A stretch of 64,000 nt of DNA, taken from assembly GCF_016134045.1 (NCBI RefSeq), contig NZ_CP065915.1, positions 124,001 to 188,000 on the forward strand. Direction: 5' to 3'. This DNA comes from Pelagovum pacificum (GTDB lineage Bacteria; Pseudomonadota; Alphaproteobacteria; Rhodobacterales; Rhodobacteraceae). Shown here piece after piece: positions 8,550-18,133 of the stretch. The translations under genes were made by a program, and so were the position numbers. The notes under the pieces were generated by a model, which did not search any database, was not told the origin of the DNA, and saw nothing but the letters and a program-made list of their open reading frames with translations. Numbering within the stretch: position 1 is the first letter of the stretch; every line of letters begins with the position of its first letter.

Positions 8550-9458
8550 TCAGCTCACGAACACGCGCGAGGGATGCAGTTCGCCGCCTTTCCAGCGGCC
8601 GACGGCGATGGGCTTGCCCTCGAAGCTGGCCCAGACCTCGTCGCCGTATTCGACGTCTCCGGCGATACAGGCGGCGGGGTTGCCGTTCTTCAGGCGGCCG
8701 ACGCTCTCGGCGAGGCAACGCACCTCGGGCAGGTCGGCGAGGCCGACCTCGAGCGGCAGCAGCAGCTCGTCGAGCGCGGGATCCCCGGCGAGGCGCCGGA
8801 CTTCGTCGAGCGACACGCCGTCCTCCACCACGTCGAACGGGCCGGACCAGACGCGGCGCAGCTCCTTCACGTGGCCCAGACAGCCGAGCACCCGGCCGAG
8901 ATCGCGCGCGATGGCGCGGACATAGCCGCCCTTGCCGCAGGTCATCTCCAGCACGGCGCTGTCGGGGGAGGGGCGGTCGGTCAGCAGCAGTTCCTCGACC
9001 CAGAGCGGGCGGGCGGCGAGCTCGACCTCCTCGCCGTCGCGGGCGCGCTTGTAGGCACGCTCCCCGTCGATCTTCACGGCGGAGAAGGCGGGCGGCACCT
9101 GCATAATGTCGCCGACGAATCCGGACAGCGCGTCCTTGATCTCGTCGTCCGTCGGGCGGCTGTCGGAGGTTTTCACCACTTCGCCCTCGGCGTCGTCAGT
9201 GTTGGTCTCCGTGCCGAACGTGACGGTGAAGCTGTAGGCCTTCATCGCGTCGGTGACGTAGGGCACGGTCTTGGTCGCCTCGCCCAGCGCGACGGCAAGA
9301 ACGCCCGTCGCCTCGGGATCGAGGGTGCCCGCGTGGCCGGCCTTCTTCGCGTCGAACGCGCGCCGGACGATGTTGACGACATGAGTCGAAGTGGGACCCG
9401 CGGGTTTGTCCACCACGAGCCAGCCGGAAATGTCGCGCCCCTTGCGCCGCCGTGCCAT
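8550..9458 (-). CDS. truB: tRNA pseudouridine(55) synthase TruB
   Basis: A 302-residue enzyme that makes pseudouridine at position 55 in the T loop of tRNAs. The catalytic aspartate is D47 in the motif [12 protein letters not shown], and the substrate-binding segment with a conserved Tyr ([10 protein letters not shown]) follows. A C-terminal PUA-like region ends the protein. The ATG whose complement is 9456-9458 gives the normal family start ([12 protein letters not shown]); the frame upstream to 9632 is not conserved-looking. It lies in the same leftward run as the phosphodiester glycosidase and rbfA, with a 31-bp gap to the former. Grouping with rbfA is the classic ribosome/tRNA maturation arrangement. 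Confidence 0.97.
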   Translation of the reverse strand: MARRRKGRDISGWLVVDKPAGPTSTHVVNIVRRAFDAKKAGHAGTLDPEATGVLAVALGEATKTVPYVTDAMKAYSFTVTFGTETNTDDAEGEVVKTSDSRPTDDEIKDALSGFVGDIMQVPPAFSAVKIDGERAYKRARDGEEVELAARPLWVEELLLTDRPSPDSAVLEMTCGKGGYVRAIARDLGRVLGCLGHVKELRRVWSGPFDVVEDGVSLDEVRRLAGDPALDELLLPLEVGLADLPEVRCLAESVGRLKNGNPAACIAGDVEYGDEVWASFEGKPIAVGRWKGGELHPSRVFVS

Positions 9459-9489
9459 GAAACCTCCGCGTCCTGAAGAAGGCGCGGAG

Positions 9490-10218
9490 TTAGCCGCCGG
9501 ACCCGGCTCCGTCAAGAACGCCGACGATCGGACCCATCGCAAAGCCGGCGTCCGACCGCCCGATTTCGGGCGCGTGCAGACGGCTGACCTTGCCGTCGAA
9601 GTAGAGCGCGTTCGGCACGCCGAGCCCGTCACGGAAGAAAGTCGCGAAATCGTGGAAGTTCACGACCTCTTCGGAGATCACGAAGACGACCCGCTGGCCG
9701 TCGGCGCTGGTGCCGACACCGTTTCGGATGTGGCGGCTGTTGGAATTCGGCAGGAAGCGCGGGTGCAGCTCCCCGTCGATCACCAGCATCGGCCCGGACT
9801 GGGTCGCGAAGGTGCAGTCGCCCCCCTCACGCTCGAAACGCAGGGTTTCGACCACCACAGCACTGCCGTCGCGGACGCAGAAGACGCCGTTCGGCAGCAT
9901 CCCGAAGTTGCCGGGGCCGGCGTTCGGAATCACGCGCATCTTCTCTTCGCCGTTCTCGACGTAGAGGCCGACGGGCGACAGGTCCTGGTGATACATTCCG
10001 GCGTTCATCGCGAAGCTGAGCTCGCCCAGCTCGCTCTCGATCGCGCGGAAAGAGCCGAACCGCCGGCCATTCTCGTCGTCGAGGAACAGGCGGATCGGTT
10101 CTTCCGCCGGGTTCACCTCGCACACGGTGAATCGCGTGTTCCGCCAGTCCACCGCGTTGCAGGTCACCGCCGCGGCGGGACCGGCAAGCAGGACGAGCAG
10201 GGCGGCAAGCCGGATCAT
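9490..10218 (-). CDS. Phosphodiester glycosidase (NAGPA/DUF2233) family exported protein
   Basis: A 242-residue protein with a signal peptide (cleavage near PAAAVTC). The motifs [23 protein letters not shown] and TQSGPMLV are typical of the phosphodiester glycosidase domain, named after the enzyme that uncovers mannose-6-phosphate by removing GlcNAc-1-phosphate. Bacterial members are periplasmic or surface proteins of mostly unknown substrate. Its start overlaps the rbfA stop by four bases (ATGA), so it is probably translated with rbfA although unrelated in function. A role in turnover of sugar-phosphodiester polymers of the envelope is plausible but unproven. Confidence 0.85.
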   Translation of the reverse strand: MIRLAALLVLLAGPAAAVTCNAVDWRNTRFTVCEVNPAEEPIRLFLDDENGRRFGSFRAIESELGELSFAMNAGMYHQDLSPVGLYVENGEEKMRVIPNAGPGNFGMLPNGVFCVRDGSAVVVETLRFEREGGDCTFATQSGPMLVIDGELHPRFLPNSNSRHIRNGVGTSADGQRVVFVISEEVVNFHDFATFFRDGLGVPNALYFDGKVSRLHAPEIGRSDAGFAMGPIVGVLDGAGSGG

Positions 10219-10607
10219 TCGTCGAGATCCTGACGCACGTGATCCTCGTTCAGCATGCGCCGCGTCTCGTCCATACGATCGAACGTCTCGTCGATGCGGA
10301 AGCGCAGGTCGGGCACGAACTTCAGGTTGGTATCCTTGCCGAGCAGGCGGCGCAGCTCGCCCTTGTTCCGCTTCAACGCCTCGATCGCGGCTTCACGGTC
10401 GTTGCCGCCGAGCGGCAGCACATAGGCCGTCGCGATCTTGAGGTCGGGGCTGACCTGAACTTCGCCGACGGTGATCGACATGCGCGTCAGATCGGGGTCG
10501 TGCGTGTCGCCACGCATGAGCACGTCGGACATCGTCCGCCGGATCAATTCGCCCACCCGAAGCTGTCGCTGAGTGGGTCCGCTGCCTTCGAATCTGTTCT
10601 TCGCCAT
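10215..10607 (-). CDS. rbfA: Ribosome-binding factor A
   Basis: A 130-residue RbfA, which binds the 30S subunit late in assembly and helps mature the 5' end of 16S rRNA. It has the KH-like fold signature: [14 protein letters not shown] near the start, then the beta strand [19 protein letters not shown] and the Arg/Leu-rich helix [10 protein letters not shown] use the ATG whose complement is 10605-10607 ([17 protein letters not shown]), which matches the family start. The gene is divergent from dapB with 86 bp between starts; a promoter for each must lie there. The next gene downstream overlaps it by four bases. Confidence 0.96.
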   Translation of the reverse strand: MAKNRFEGSGPTQRQLRVGELIRRTMSDVLMRGDTHDPDLTRMSITVGEVQVSPDLKIATAYVLPLGGNDREAAIEALKRNKGELRRLLGKDTNLKFVPDLRFRIDETFDRMDETRRMLNEDHVRQDLDE

Positions 10608-10693
10608 GTCCGCGATGTAAGCCCCGTGGGCAGGCTTGCCAAGCGAAGTGACGTCGCGGCCGGTCGGAGAGTCGAGCAAAAGAAGGAGCGGTC

Positions 10694-11503
10694 ATGGACG
10701 ACAAACCCGGAATCGTGATCACCGGCGCCTCCGGGCGCATGGGGCGGATGCTGCTGGAGACGGTCGCCGCCTCCGATGATTGCAGGCTGGTCGGCGCGCT
10801 TGTCCGGCCCGGTCACGACTGGGAAGGCCGCGACGTCGGTGAAGCAATGGGCGGTGCCGCGCTTGGCGTCACCGCGACCTCCGACGCGCTGGAGGTCTTC
10901 GCCAAGGCGCAGGCGGTCATCGACTTCACCACGCCCGAAGCGACGGTGGAGTTCGCCGAGCTTGCTGCACAGGCCCGCGCGGTCCACGTGATCGGCACCA
11001 CCGGCCTTGCGGATGACGACCTGAAGAAGCTCGAGGCCGCGGCCCGCCACGCGGTCGTCATCCGTGACGGCAACATGTCTCTCGGCGTGAACCTGCTGGT
11101 GAACCTGGCGCGCAAAGTCGCCGCCGCCCTGGGCGAGGAGTTCGACATCGAGATCACCGAGGCGCACCACCGCCACAAGGTGGACGCGCCGTCGGGCACG
11201 GCGCTGATGCTTGGTCAGGCGGCAGCGGACGGGCGCGGCGTGACGCTCGACGAGGCGGCGGTTCGGGGCCGGGACGGGCACACCGGCGCGCGGCCGGACG
11301 GGGCCATCGGCTTTTCCTCCGTGCGCGGCGGCGACATCGTCGGCGAACATGACGTGCTGTTCGCCGGCCCGGGAGAGCGGGTGATCCTGCGCCATGTCGC
11401 GACCGACCGGCGCATCTTCGCACTCGGCGCGCTGCGGGCGGCGCTCTGGGGGCAGGACCAGGCGCCGGGTCAATACGGCATGGCCGACGTCCTCGGCCTC
11501 TGA
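10694..11503 (+). CDS. dapB: 4-hydroxy-tetrahydrodipicolinate reductase
   Basis: A 269-residue enzyme of the diaminopimelate/lysine pathway that reduces 4-hydroxy-tetrahydrodipicolinate with NAD(P)H in the cytoplasm. The nucleotide-binding loop GASGRMGRM is at residues 11-19, and the substrate motif [15 protein letters not shown], with the catalytic His pair and Lys, is near residue 155. Length and both domains are normal. An AAGAAGGAGCGGTC sequence ahead of the ATG supplies a good ribosome-binding site. The preceding enzyme, dapA, is also in this window but about 35 kb away on the other strand. Confidence 0.97.
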   Translation: MDDKPGIVITGASGRMGRMLLETVAASDDCRLVGALVRPGHDWEGRDVGEAMGGAALGVTATSDALEVFAKAQAVIDFTTPEATVEFAELAAQARAVHVIGTTGLADDDLKKLEAAARHAVVIRDGNMSLGVNLLVNLARKVAAALGEEFDIEITEAHHRHKVDAPSGTALMLGQAAADGRGVTLDEAAVRGRDGHTGARPDGAIGFSSVRGGDIVGEHDVLFAGPGERVILRHVATDRRIFALGALRAALWGQDQAPGQYGMADVLGL

Positions 11504-11551
11504 CGCCACGCGACAGTTTTCGCGACAAGTTGATGCTGAACTTAAATCACT

Positions 11552-11567
11552 GTCAGAGCGTTCTGAC
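11552..11567. repeat. Short inverted repeat between dapB and the small exported protein
   Basis: Perfect six-base arms (GTCAGA / TCTGAC) separated by GCGT. It lies 24 bases before the ATG at 11592, where it could be an operator or a weak RNA hairpin. There is no T-run after it, so a terminator is unlikely. Confidence 0.35.
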
Positions 11568-11591
11568 TCCTGTTGAACCGGAGTCCCAACC

Positions 11592-11957
11592 ATGGCTTGG
11601 CCTATCGCCGCCGTCCCATTGATGTTGCTCATGGCCGTCTCGCAACCGACGGAGGCGAGCGCAGAGTACAGCCCCGTAACGAGCCGGGCCGATTTCGTCG
11701 GCGCGGTCGGCGGCCGGACGATGGTCGCCCCGATGTTGGGCCTGTCGCTCAGGATCGGTCAGAGTGGCGGCGTGGGTGGCTCGGCGCAGGGCCGGCAGCT
11801 TGAAGGTTCATGGGATTGGCGCGGCAACGCGCTGTGCCTTGACCTCACGATCGACAGCGACCTGCCGTCGAACTGCCAGTCCGTGGAGTTCGACGGAACG
11901 CGGCTACGGCTGACGCCGAACTCCGGCGGCTCGCCGGTGGTCTTCATGCTCGGCTGA
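11592..11957 (+). CDS. Small exported protein of unknown function downstream of dapB
   Basis: A 121-residue protein with a signal peptide ending around TEASAEY. The mature part has the pattern SRADFVGAVGGR, then a Gly-rich strand region, LEGSWDWRGNALC and LPSNCQSVEFDG. The two cysteines could form a disulfide bond. From memory, small rhodobacterial proteins with this plan are often labelled 'dihydrodipicolinate reductase', probably through name transfer from the neighbouring gene. Nothing in it resembles DapB: there is no Rossmann fold and no catalytic motif. A periplasmic or surface role is likely; the function is unknown. The spacing of 88 bp from dapB allows separate transcription. Confidence 0.7.
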   Translation: MAWPIAAVPLMLLMAVSQPTEASAEYSPVTSRADFVGAVGGRTMVAPMLGLSLRIGQSGGVGGSAQGRQLEGSWDWRGNALCLDLTIDSDLPSNCQSVEFDGTRLRLTPNSGGSPVVFMLG

Positions 11958-11980
11958 TCCGGCCGGGCGTGCGGCCCGCC

Positions 11981-12160
11981 TCAGAAATCGATGGCGAGGC
12001 CCTTTTTCTCCCAGTCGCCGTAGCGCACCGGCTCCGGGCCGTCACGGCCGCCAAGTTCGGTCGGAAGCGGCGCATCGCCCTCGGCGGCCTTGCGGCGGGC
12101 CTCGGCCTCTTCCAGCGCGCGGATGGCGGCGGGCGGCAGGTCTTGTCTCTGGTCGGTCAT
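11981..12160 (-). CDS. DUF1674 / SdhAF4-like succinate dehydrogenase assembly factor
   Basis: A 59-residue protein ending in the DUF1674 signature GPEPVRYGDWEKKGLAIDF. The eukaryotic homologue SDHAF4 binds flavinylated SdhA and helps it join SdhB during assembly of complex II; the bacterial role is assumed similar. The N-terminal half is charged and probably disordered. The start is the ATG whose complement is 12158-12160, preceded by GGAGAC. It is convergent with the small exported protein (23-bp gap) and divergent from rsmB. Confidence 0.85.
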   Translation of the reverse strand: MTDQRQDLPPAAIRALEEAEARRKAAEGDAPLPTELGGRDGPEPVRYGDWEKKGLAIDF

Positions 12161-12231
12161 GGCAGGCGTCTCCTTGCCCGGTGTTCTCCCCTGATATACG
12201 TCCCGTCCGATCCGCAGCAAGAGAGGCGCCC

Positions 12232-13530
12232 GTGGCTTCACCCCGACAGACCGACGCCCGCCCAACCGATGACAACGGCCTCGCGCCGCGCCGTGCGGCA
12301 TGGCAACTGCTGAACGGGGTCACGTCCGAAAAGCGATTGTTGTCCGAACTCGATGGCACGCTCGAGAAGCTGGCCCCCGAAGATCGCGCCCGCGCGATGC
12401 GCCTTGCCGTCGCGACGCTCCGCGCGTCCGGTCGGGCCGACCGGATCCTGAAGCCGCACCTGCGCAAGCGGCCGCCCGAGATCGTGATGAACGCGCTCAG
12501 GCTCGGCGTGGTCGAGGCGGCAGGTGGCGCGCCGGCACATGGCGTGGTCAACGCCTGCGTGTCGCTGGTCGGAGACAGCGCACGGCTCAAGACCTTCCGG
12601 GGCATGGTGAACGCCGTGCTGCGCAAGGCGGTCGAGATCGAGCCGGCGGAATGGGACAAGCTGCCGGTCCCGAACCTGCCGAAGTGGCTCCGCCGTCCGC
12701 TTTCCGCCGCATGGGGCGACCGGACGGTGCAGCGCATCGAACATGCGCATTTCGCCGGGGCGCCGCTCGACCTCACCGCCAAGGGCGACCCGGCGGTGCT
12801 GGCCGAACAGGTGTCCGGTGAACTGCTTCCGACCGGAAGCGTGCGGCTGTCCGACTACGGACAAGTGTCTGCTCTGCCCGGCTATGCCGACGGCGACTGG
12901 TGGGTGCAGGACGCCGCGGCGGCGATGCCGGTCAGGCTGCTCGACCCGCAACCGGGGGAGCGTATCCTGGACCTCTGCGCCGCGCCGGGTGGCAAGACGC
13001 TGCAACTCGCCGCTGCCGGGGCGGAGGTCACCGCGCTCGACCTGTCGGACAGCCGTCTGGCACGGGTTCGCGAGAACCTTGACCGGTGCCGCATGACGGC
13101 GAACATCGTCGCCGCCGACGCCACGACCTTCGAGGAGGACGGCTGGGACGCGATCGTGCTGGACGCGCCATGCTCTGCCACCGGAACGATCAGGCGGCAC
13201 CCGGACCTGCCCTTCGCCCGGGACGGCAGCGAGTACTTCCAGCTTTTCGAATTGCAGGCCCGCCTGATCGACCATGCCATCGGCCTGCTGAAGCCCGGCG
13301 GGCGACTGCTCTACTGCACCTGCTCATTGTTGCCCGACGAGGGCGAAGCGCAGCTCGAAGAGGCGCTCGAGCGGCATCCCGACCTCGCGGTCGCGCCCCT
13401 GCCGGAGGCCGGCTGGATCGAGGCGGAGTGGCACGCCGACGGCGGCGGACTGCGTCTGCGCCCGGATTTCTGGAGCGAGCGCGGCGGCATGGACGGCTTC
13501 TTCGCGGCGGTCCTGACAAAGCCGGGGTGA
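12232..13530 (+). CDS. rsmB: 16S rRNA (cytosine-5) methyltransferase RsmB family
   Basis: A 432-residue protein with an N-terminal NusB-like RNA-binding domain (to about residue 130) and a C-terminal SAM-dependent m5C methyltransferase domain. Motifs: LDLCAAPGGKTLQLA for SAM binding, DAPCSATGTIRRHPD with one catalytic Cys, and YCTCSLLPDEGE with the second. It should methylate C967 of 16S rRNA. I favour the GTG at 12232, which has an AAGAGAGG ribosome-binding site; a GTG at 12181 would add 17 poorly conserved residues and come close to the divergent DUF1674 gene. The heparinase-like gene begins eight bases after the stop, as in many alphaproteobacteria. Confidence 0.92.
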   Translation: MASPRQTDARPTDDNGLAPRRAAWQLLNGVTSEKRLLSELDGTLEKLAPEDRARAMRLAVATLRASGRADRILKPHLRKRPPEIVMNALRLGVVEAAGGAPAHGVVNACVSLVGDSARLKTFRGMVNAVLRKAVEIEPAEWDKLPVPNLPKWLRRPLSAAWGDRTVQRIEHAHFAGAPLDLTAKGDPAVLAEQVSGELLPTGSVRLSDYGQVSALPGYADGDWWVQDAAAAMPVRLLDPQPGERILDLCAAPGGKTLQLAAAGAEVTALDLSDSRLARVRENLDRCRMTANIVAADATTFEEDGWDAIVLDAPCSATGTIRRHPDLPFARDGSEYFQLFELQARLIDHAIGLLKPGGRLLYCTCSLLPDEGEAQLEEALERHPDLAVAPLPEAGWIEAEWHADGGGLRLRPDFWSERGGMDGFFAAVLTKPG

Positions 13531-13538
13531 CTTGAGGG

Positions 13539-15374
13539 GTGGCGGCGGCTATCATCCCCGGCAAGAACGACGGGGGAAACCTCCCCGCGACGAGGCAGCA
13601 GTCATTGGCCCGGACCCGGACGTTGAAAGCGCGCCAGGCGCGATTGATGAACGCGATCCACGCGCGTCTTGCCGCGCGCGGTGGAGCGGTCGCGGCGTTC
13701 GTCTCGCAGCCCGAACCGCGCTCCATCGGACATTACGCCAAGGGCCGCCAGCTTTGCGCGGGCAACATCCGCTTCGCCGGGCAACTGATCGAGCTGAACG
13801 GAGAGGACCTCTGGCGGATCGAGCCGCCCGACTCGGCTTTCGCGGAAGAGATGCATGGCTTCGGCTGGCTCGATGACCTCGCCGCGGTCGGCGACGGCAA
13901 GGCACGGGCGGTCGCGGGCCGGTGGGTCTGGGACTGGATCGACCGTTACGGCAGCGGCTCCGGGCCGGGCTGGGCGCCCGAAATCGCGGGCCGCAGGCTG
14001 ATCCGCTGGATCAACCACGCCCTTTTCCTTCTGCGCGGCAAGTCCAAGGACCAGTCCGCCCTGTTCTTCCGCAGCCTCGGGATGCAGGCGCGCTTCCTCG
14101 CCCGCCGCTGGCCGGCGGCGCGGGACGGGCTGCCCCGCTTCGAGGCGCTGGCGGGCACGATCTATGCCGGGCTGGCGCTCGACGGGCAGCAGTCGCTGGC
14201 CGAGCCCGCCGTCATGGCGCTGGCCCGCGATTGCGAGCGAGGGATCGCGGCGGACGGCGGCATCGTCACGCGCGACCCGGAAGAGGCGGTCGAGGTGCTG
14301 ACGCTGCTCAACTGGACCGTCGAGGCGCTGGAGAGCGCCGACCGCGAGGTCCCGACCGAAATCACCGCCGCCATCGCCCGCATGACGCCCGCGCTGCGCG
14401 CACTTCGCCACGCCGACGGCGGCCTCGCCCGATTTCACGGTGGTGCACGCGGGGTCGAGGGCCGGCTCGACCAGGCGCTCGCGGCGTCGCGGGTGCGCAC
14501 GCGACCCGATCCCGAAGCGCTGCACATGGGGTATGCCCGGATGACGGCAGGGCGCACGTCGCTCGTGCTCGACGCCGCGCCGCCGCCGAAGGGGCCGGCG
14601 TCCTACAACGCGCACGCGTCCACGCTGGCGTTCGAGCTGACCTCGGGCCGGCGGCAACTGATCGTCAATTGCGGCTCGGGTGCGCAATTCGGGGCGGAGT
14701 GGCGGCGGGCCGGCCGCGCCACGCCAAGTCACTCGACCCTCGGCATCGACGGCTTCTCGTCCTCGCGCCTCGGCATGCCGACGCTGCTCAACGGTCTGCG
14801 ACAGGAACTGCTGGAGGATACGCCCTCCGAAGTGCTGTTCGAGTTCTCGCAGCTTCCCGACGGCAACCGGCTCGAAGCGGCGCACAACGGCTATCAGGCG
14901 ACGCATGGCCTGACCCACGCGCGGATCATCGACCTCGCCTACAACGGCCGGGGAATCGCCGGGCAGGATCTGCTGACGACCCTGTCGGACGGAGACGAGC
15001 GCCGCTTCGACCGCGCCGTTGACGCGACGGGAGGGGAGGGCGTGCCCTATTCGGTCCGCTTCCACCTGCACCCCGACGTCGACGCCGAGATCGACCTCGG
15101 CGGCAGCGCGGTGAGCCTTGCGCTCAAGTCCGGGGAGATCTGGATCTTCCGGCACGACAACGTTGCGACGCTCAGCCTCGAGCCGTCGGTCTATCTGGAA
15201 AAGAACAGACTGCGACCTCGTTCCACGCGACAGGTGGTTTTATCCGGTCGCGCCATGTCCTATGCGACGCGCGTCCGCTGGTCGCTGGCCAAGGCACAGG
15301 ACACCCCGAACGCCGTCCGGGACGTGTTCGAGACCGACTTTTTCGCGGGCTCCGATGAGCAGGAGACAACTTGA
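13539..15374 (+). CDS. Heparinase II/III family protein
   Basis: A 611-residue protein with an alpha-helical N-terminal half and a beta-sandwich C-terminal half, the two-part layout of heparinase II/III-like polysaccharide lyases. Recognisable segments are [51 protein letters not shown] and [11 protein letters not shown]. Alphaproteobacteria keep this gene between rsmB and purH, but its substrate is unknown; acidic glycans are the usual targets of the family. No signal peptide is visible. The start used is the GTG at 13539 after GAGGGG; an ATG at 13647 is an alternative. purH begins one base after the stop. Confidence 0.85.
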   Translation: MAAAIIPGKNDGGNLPATRQQSLARTRTLKARQARLMNAIHARLAARGGAVAAFVSQPEPRSIGHYAKGRQLCAGNIRFAGQLIELNGEDLWRIEPPDSAFAEEMHGFGWLDDLAAVGDGKARAVAGRWVWDWIDRYGSGSGPGWAPEIAGRRLIRWINHALFLLRGKSKDQSALFFRSLGMQARFLARRWPAARDGLPRFEALAGTIYAGLALDGQQSLAEPAVMALARDCERGIAADGGIVTRDPEEAVEVLTLLNWTVEALESADREVPTEITAAIARMTPALRALRHADGGLARFHGGARGVEGRLDQALAASRVRTRPDPEALHMGYARMTAGRTSLVLDAAPPPKGPASYNAHASTLAFELTSGRRQLIVNCGSGAQFGAEWRRAGRATPSHSTLGIDGFSSSRLGMPTLLNGLRQELLEDTPSEVLFEFSQLPDGNRLEAAHNGYQATHGLTHARIIDLAYNGRGIAGQDLLTTLSDGDERRFDRAVDATGGEGVPYSVRFHLHPDVDAEIDLGGSAVSLALKSGEIWIFRHDNVATLSLEPSVYLEKNRLRPRSTRQVVLSGRAMSYATRVRWSLAKAQDTPNAVRDVFETDFFAGSDEQETT

Positions 15375-15375
15375 G

Positions 15376-16962
15376 ATGACCGACCTCGCCCCCCTCAGCC
15401 GCGCCCTTCTGTCCGTCTCGGACAAGACCGGCCTCGTCGAGCTTGCCCGCGCACTCGCGGATCGCGGCGTCGAGCTTCTGTCGACCGGCGGCTCCGCCAA
15501 GCTGCTGCGGGACGAAGGTCTGTCGGTGCGCGATGTCTCCGACCTCACCGGCTTTCCCGAGATGATGGACGGTCGCGTGAAGACGCTGCACCCCAAAGTT
15601 CACGGCGGCCTGCTGGCGCTGCGGGACGACTCGGGCCACGTCTCTGCGATGGAAGAGCACGGGATCGTGCCGATCGACCTCCTGGTCGTGAACCTCTACC
15701 CGTTCGAGGAGACGGTCGCCGGCGGTGCCGACTACGACACCGCGATCGAGAATATCGACATCGGCGGCCCGGCGATGATCCGGGCGGCGTCCAAGAACCA
15801 CGGTCACGTGACGGTCATCACCGATACCGAGGATTACGGTGCCCTGCTGGACGAGTTGTCGGCGAACGACGGCCAGACGACCTACGCCTTCCGCCAGAAG
15901 ATGGCGCTGACGGCCTATGCGCGCACCGCGGCCTACGACACCGCCGTGTCGACCTGGATGGCCAGCGCGATCGGTGAGGCGACGCCCCGCCGCCGCACCT
16001 TCGCCGGCACGCTGGCACAGCCGCTGCGCTATGGCGAGAACCCGCATCAGGCCGCGGCGTTCTACAGCGACGGATCGGGCCGGGCCGGCATCGCCTCCGC
16101 CACGCAGTTGCAGGGCAAGGAGCTGTCCTACAACAACATCAACGACACCGATGCCGCGTTCGAGCTCGTGAGCGAGTTCGCCGACCGTGGCCCGTCCTGC
16201 GTGATCGTGAAGCACGCCAACCCCTGCGGCGTCGCCACCGGCGCCACGATGAAAGAGGCCTATTCCCGCGCCTTCGACTGCGACCGGACCTCGGCCTTCG
16301 GCGGGATCATCGCGCTGAACGGGCCGCTGGATGCCGAGACCGCCGAGGCGATCACCGAGATCTTCACCGAGGTCGTCATCGCGCCGTCGATCCACCAGGA
16401 CGCGAAGGACATCTTCGCCAAGAAGAAGAACCTGCGCCTTCTGCTGGCGCCGGGCCTCGCAAACGCGGCGGAGCCGGGGCTGGCCGTGAAACAGGTGTCG
16501 GGCGGCTTCCTCGTCCAGGACAAGGACAACGGCCATATCGCCGAGAGTGATCTGAAGGTCGTGACCAAGCGCGCCCCGAGCGAGCAGGAGATGAAAGACC
16601 TGCTGTTCGCATGGACCGTCGCCAAGCACGTGAAGTCGAACGCCATCGTCTACGTGAAGGACGGCGCGACCGTCGGTGTCGGCGCCGGCCAGATGAGCCG
16701 TGTCGACAGCACCCGGATCGCCGCCCGCAAGAGCGAGGACATGGCCGAGGCGCTCGACCTGTCCGCGCCGCTCACGCAGGGATCGGTCGTGGCGTCGGAC
16801 GCCTTCTTCCCGTTCGCGGACGGCCTCATCACCGCGGCCGAAGCGGGCGCGACGGCGATCATCCAGCCGGGCGGCTCGATGCGTGACGACGAGGTCATCG
16901 CGGCGGCGGACGAACGGGGACTGGCCATGGTCCTGACCGGCATGCGACACTTCCGGCACTGA
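15376..16962 (+). CDS. purH: Bifunctional AICAR transformylase / IMP cyclohydrolase
   Basis: A 528-residue PurH, which carries out the last two steps of IMP synthesis: formyl transfer from 10-formyl-THF to AICAR and ring closure. The N-terminal cyclohydrolase part begins [11 protein letters not shown] and holds [13 protein letters not shown]; the transformylase part holds [25 protein letters not shown] with the catalytic Lys-His, and [10 protein letters not shown] near the end. Length is normal. The ATG at 15376 follows the heparinase-like stop by one base; a GAGACAACTTGAG stretch provides a weak Shine-Dalgarno sequence. lspA follows within about 10 bases, so the two are probably cotranscribed. 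Confidence 0.97.
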   Translation: MTDLAPLSRALLSVSDKTGLVELARALADRGVELLSTGGSAKLLRDEGLSVRDVSDLTGFPEMMDGRVKTLHPKVHGGLLALRDDSGHVSAMEEHGIVPIDLLVVNLYPFEETVAGGADYDTAIENIDIGGPAMIRAASKNHGHVTVITDTEDYGALLDELSANDGQTTYAFRQKMALTAYARTAAYDTAVSTWMASAIGEATPRRRTFAGTLAQPLRYGENPHQAAAFYSDGSGRAGIASATQLQGKELSYNNINDTDAAFELVSEFADRGPSCVIVKHANPCGVATGATMKEAYSRAFDCDRTSAFGGIIALNGPLDAETAEAITEIFTEVVIAPSIHQDAKDIFAKKKNLRLLLAPGLANAAEPGLAVKQVSGGFLVQDKDNGHIAESDLKVVTKRAPSEQEMKDLLFAWTVAKHVKSNAIVYVKDGATVGVGAGQMSRVDSTRIAARKSEDMAEALDLSAPLTQGSVVASDAFFPFADGLITAAEAGATAIIQPGGSMRDDEVIAAADERGLAMVLTGMRHFRH

Positions 16963-16971
16963 ACTGACGAG

Positions 16972-17466
16972 ATGATGAAACTCACTTACTGGACGGCCTT
17001 CTGGGTCTTTATCGTGGACCAGGCGACGAAATACATCGTCGTCCACTGGATGGATCTCGTCAGCGAGATGAGGATCGACATCTGGCCGCCCTTCCTGACT
17101 TTCCGCATGGCGTGGAACCGGGGCGTGAACTTCGGCCTGTTCTCCGGCTTCGACGCGCGGTGGGTGCTGGTCGGACTGGCGATCGTGATCTCGCTCGCCG
17201 TGCTCTGGTGGATCCATCGGGACGGCGGCAGCCGGATGGCGCGCTTCTCCGCCGGGCTGCTGGTCGGCGGCGCGATCGGCAACGTCGTGGACCGGGTGCT
17301 CTACAGCGCCGTGGCGGATTTCATCAACATGACCTGCTGCGGGATCGAGAATCCCTACGCCTTCAACATCGCCGACATCGCCATCTTCATCGGGGCGATC
17401 GGCCTCGCCTTCTTCACGGGCAAGAGCGACCACAAGCCCGCGGAACGGCGGAGAAAGAACGCGTGA
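16972..17466 (+). CDS. lspA: Lipoprotein signal peptidase (signal peptidase II)
   Basis: A 164-residue inner-membrane aspartic protease that removes signal peptides from lipidated prolipoproteins. There are four predicted helices. The two catalytic aspartates lie in [16 protein letters not shown] and [10 protein letters not shown], and the NRGVNFGLF motif is present. Two adjacent ATG codons (16972 and 16975) could start it. Fittingly, the next gene encodes a lipoprotein. A small Cys-Cys insertion (MTCCGIEN) lies between the catalytic motifs; Cys is not usual there but the motif order is intact. Confidence 0.95.
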   Translation: MMKLTYWTAFWVFIVDQATKYIVVHWMDLVSEMRIDIWPPFLTFRMAWNRGVNFGLFSGFDARWVLVGLAIVISLAVLWWIHRDGGSRMARFSAGLLVGGAIGNVVDRVLYSAVADFINMTCCGIENPYAFNIADIAIFIGAIGLAFFTGKSDHKPAERRRKNA

Positions 17467-17526
17467 CCTGCCCGGTCGCTTCGGATATTCGTCGACCGCA
17501 ACGGTGAAGTACCGGTCTGGAGACAC

Positions 17527-18036
17527 ATGCGCGCCACTTTCGCGATCCTCTGCGTGACCACGCTGCTCGGCGGCTGCGGCCTCGGCGATCCGACGCTGCA
17601 CGACCTCGAGTCAACTGGCGGCGGCCCGGACGAGTTCTCGGTCCTGCCGACGAACCCGCTCGAGATCCCGCCGCTCGCGGTGCTGCCGCAACCGACGCCC
17701 GGCGGCACGAACCGCACCGACCGTAACCCGATTGCCGAGGGGATCGTCGCGCTTGGCGGGAACCCGGCGGCGGCTTATGCCGGCGGCGTTCCGTCGTCCG
17801 ACGCGGCCCTCGTCGCCGCGGCGCAGGGCAACGGCGTCGATCCGTCGATCCGCACCACGCTCGCCAGCGAGGATGCGCGCTTCCGCCGGATGCGTTCGGG
17901 CATCACCAGCGGGCTGTTCGGCGGCGACCCCTACTACCGCGCCTACAGCGGTCAGAGCCTCGACGCCTACGCCGAACTCGGGCGCTTCCGTCAGAGCGGC
18001 GTGCCGACCCCGACCGCGCCGCCGCAGGCCCGGTGA
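17527..18036 (+). CDS. DUF3035 lipoprotein (BamF-like)
   Basis: A 169-residue lipoprotein with a lipobox LLGGC whose lipidated cysteine would be C17. The segment PDEFSVLPTNPLEIPP is diagnostic of DUF3035. In Caulobacter a lipoprotein of this family was described as the BAM complex subunit BamF, so a role in outer-membrane protein assembly is plausible here; that link comes from memory of the family. The rest is Pro/Ala/Gly-rich and probably extended. The gene lies 60 bp after lspA, in the same direction, ahead of the M16 pair. Confidence 0.85.
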   Translation: MRATFAILCVTTLLGGCGLGDPTLHDLESTGGGPDEFSVLPTNPLEIPPLAVLPQPTPGGTNRTDRNPIAEGIVALGGNPAAAYAGGVPSSDAALVAAAQGNGVDPSIRTTLASEDARFRRMRSGITSGLFGGDPYYRAYSGQSLDAYAELGRFRQSGVPTPTAPPQAR

Positions 18037-18133
18037 CGGGTCGCTGACGCGCGCTCACATCGCCGTGGACCGGCTTGCGCGCCCGGCGCACAGGCGTAGC
18101 TTCACGTCATCTGACACGAACCACGGATAAGCC

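Noticed and set aside
11592..11957. Annotating the small exported protein as dihydrodipicolinate reductase
   Set aside because: True dapB is the preceding gene; this protein has a signal peptide and no nucleotide-binding or catalytic motif.
15172..17601. 809-codon minus-strand open frame
   Set aside because: Antisense to purH and lspA; no motif and Arg/Asp/Gly-rich noise.
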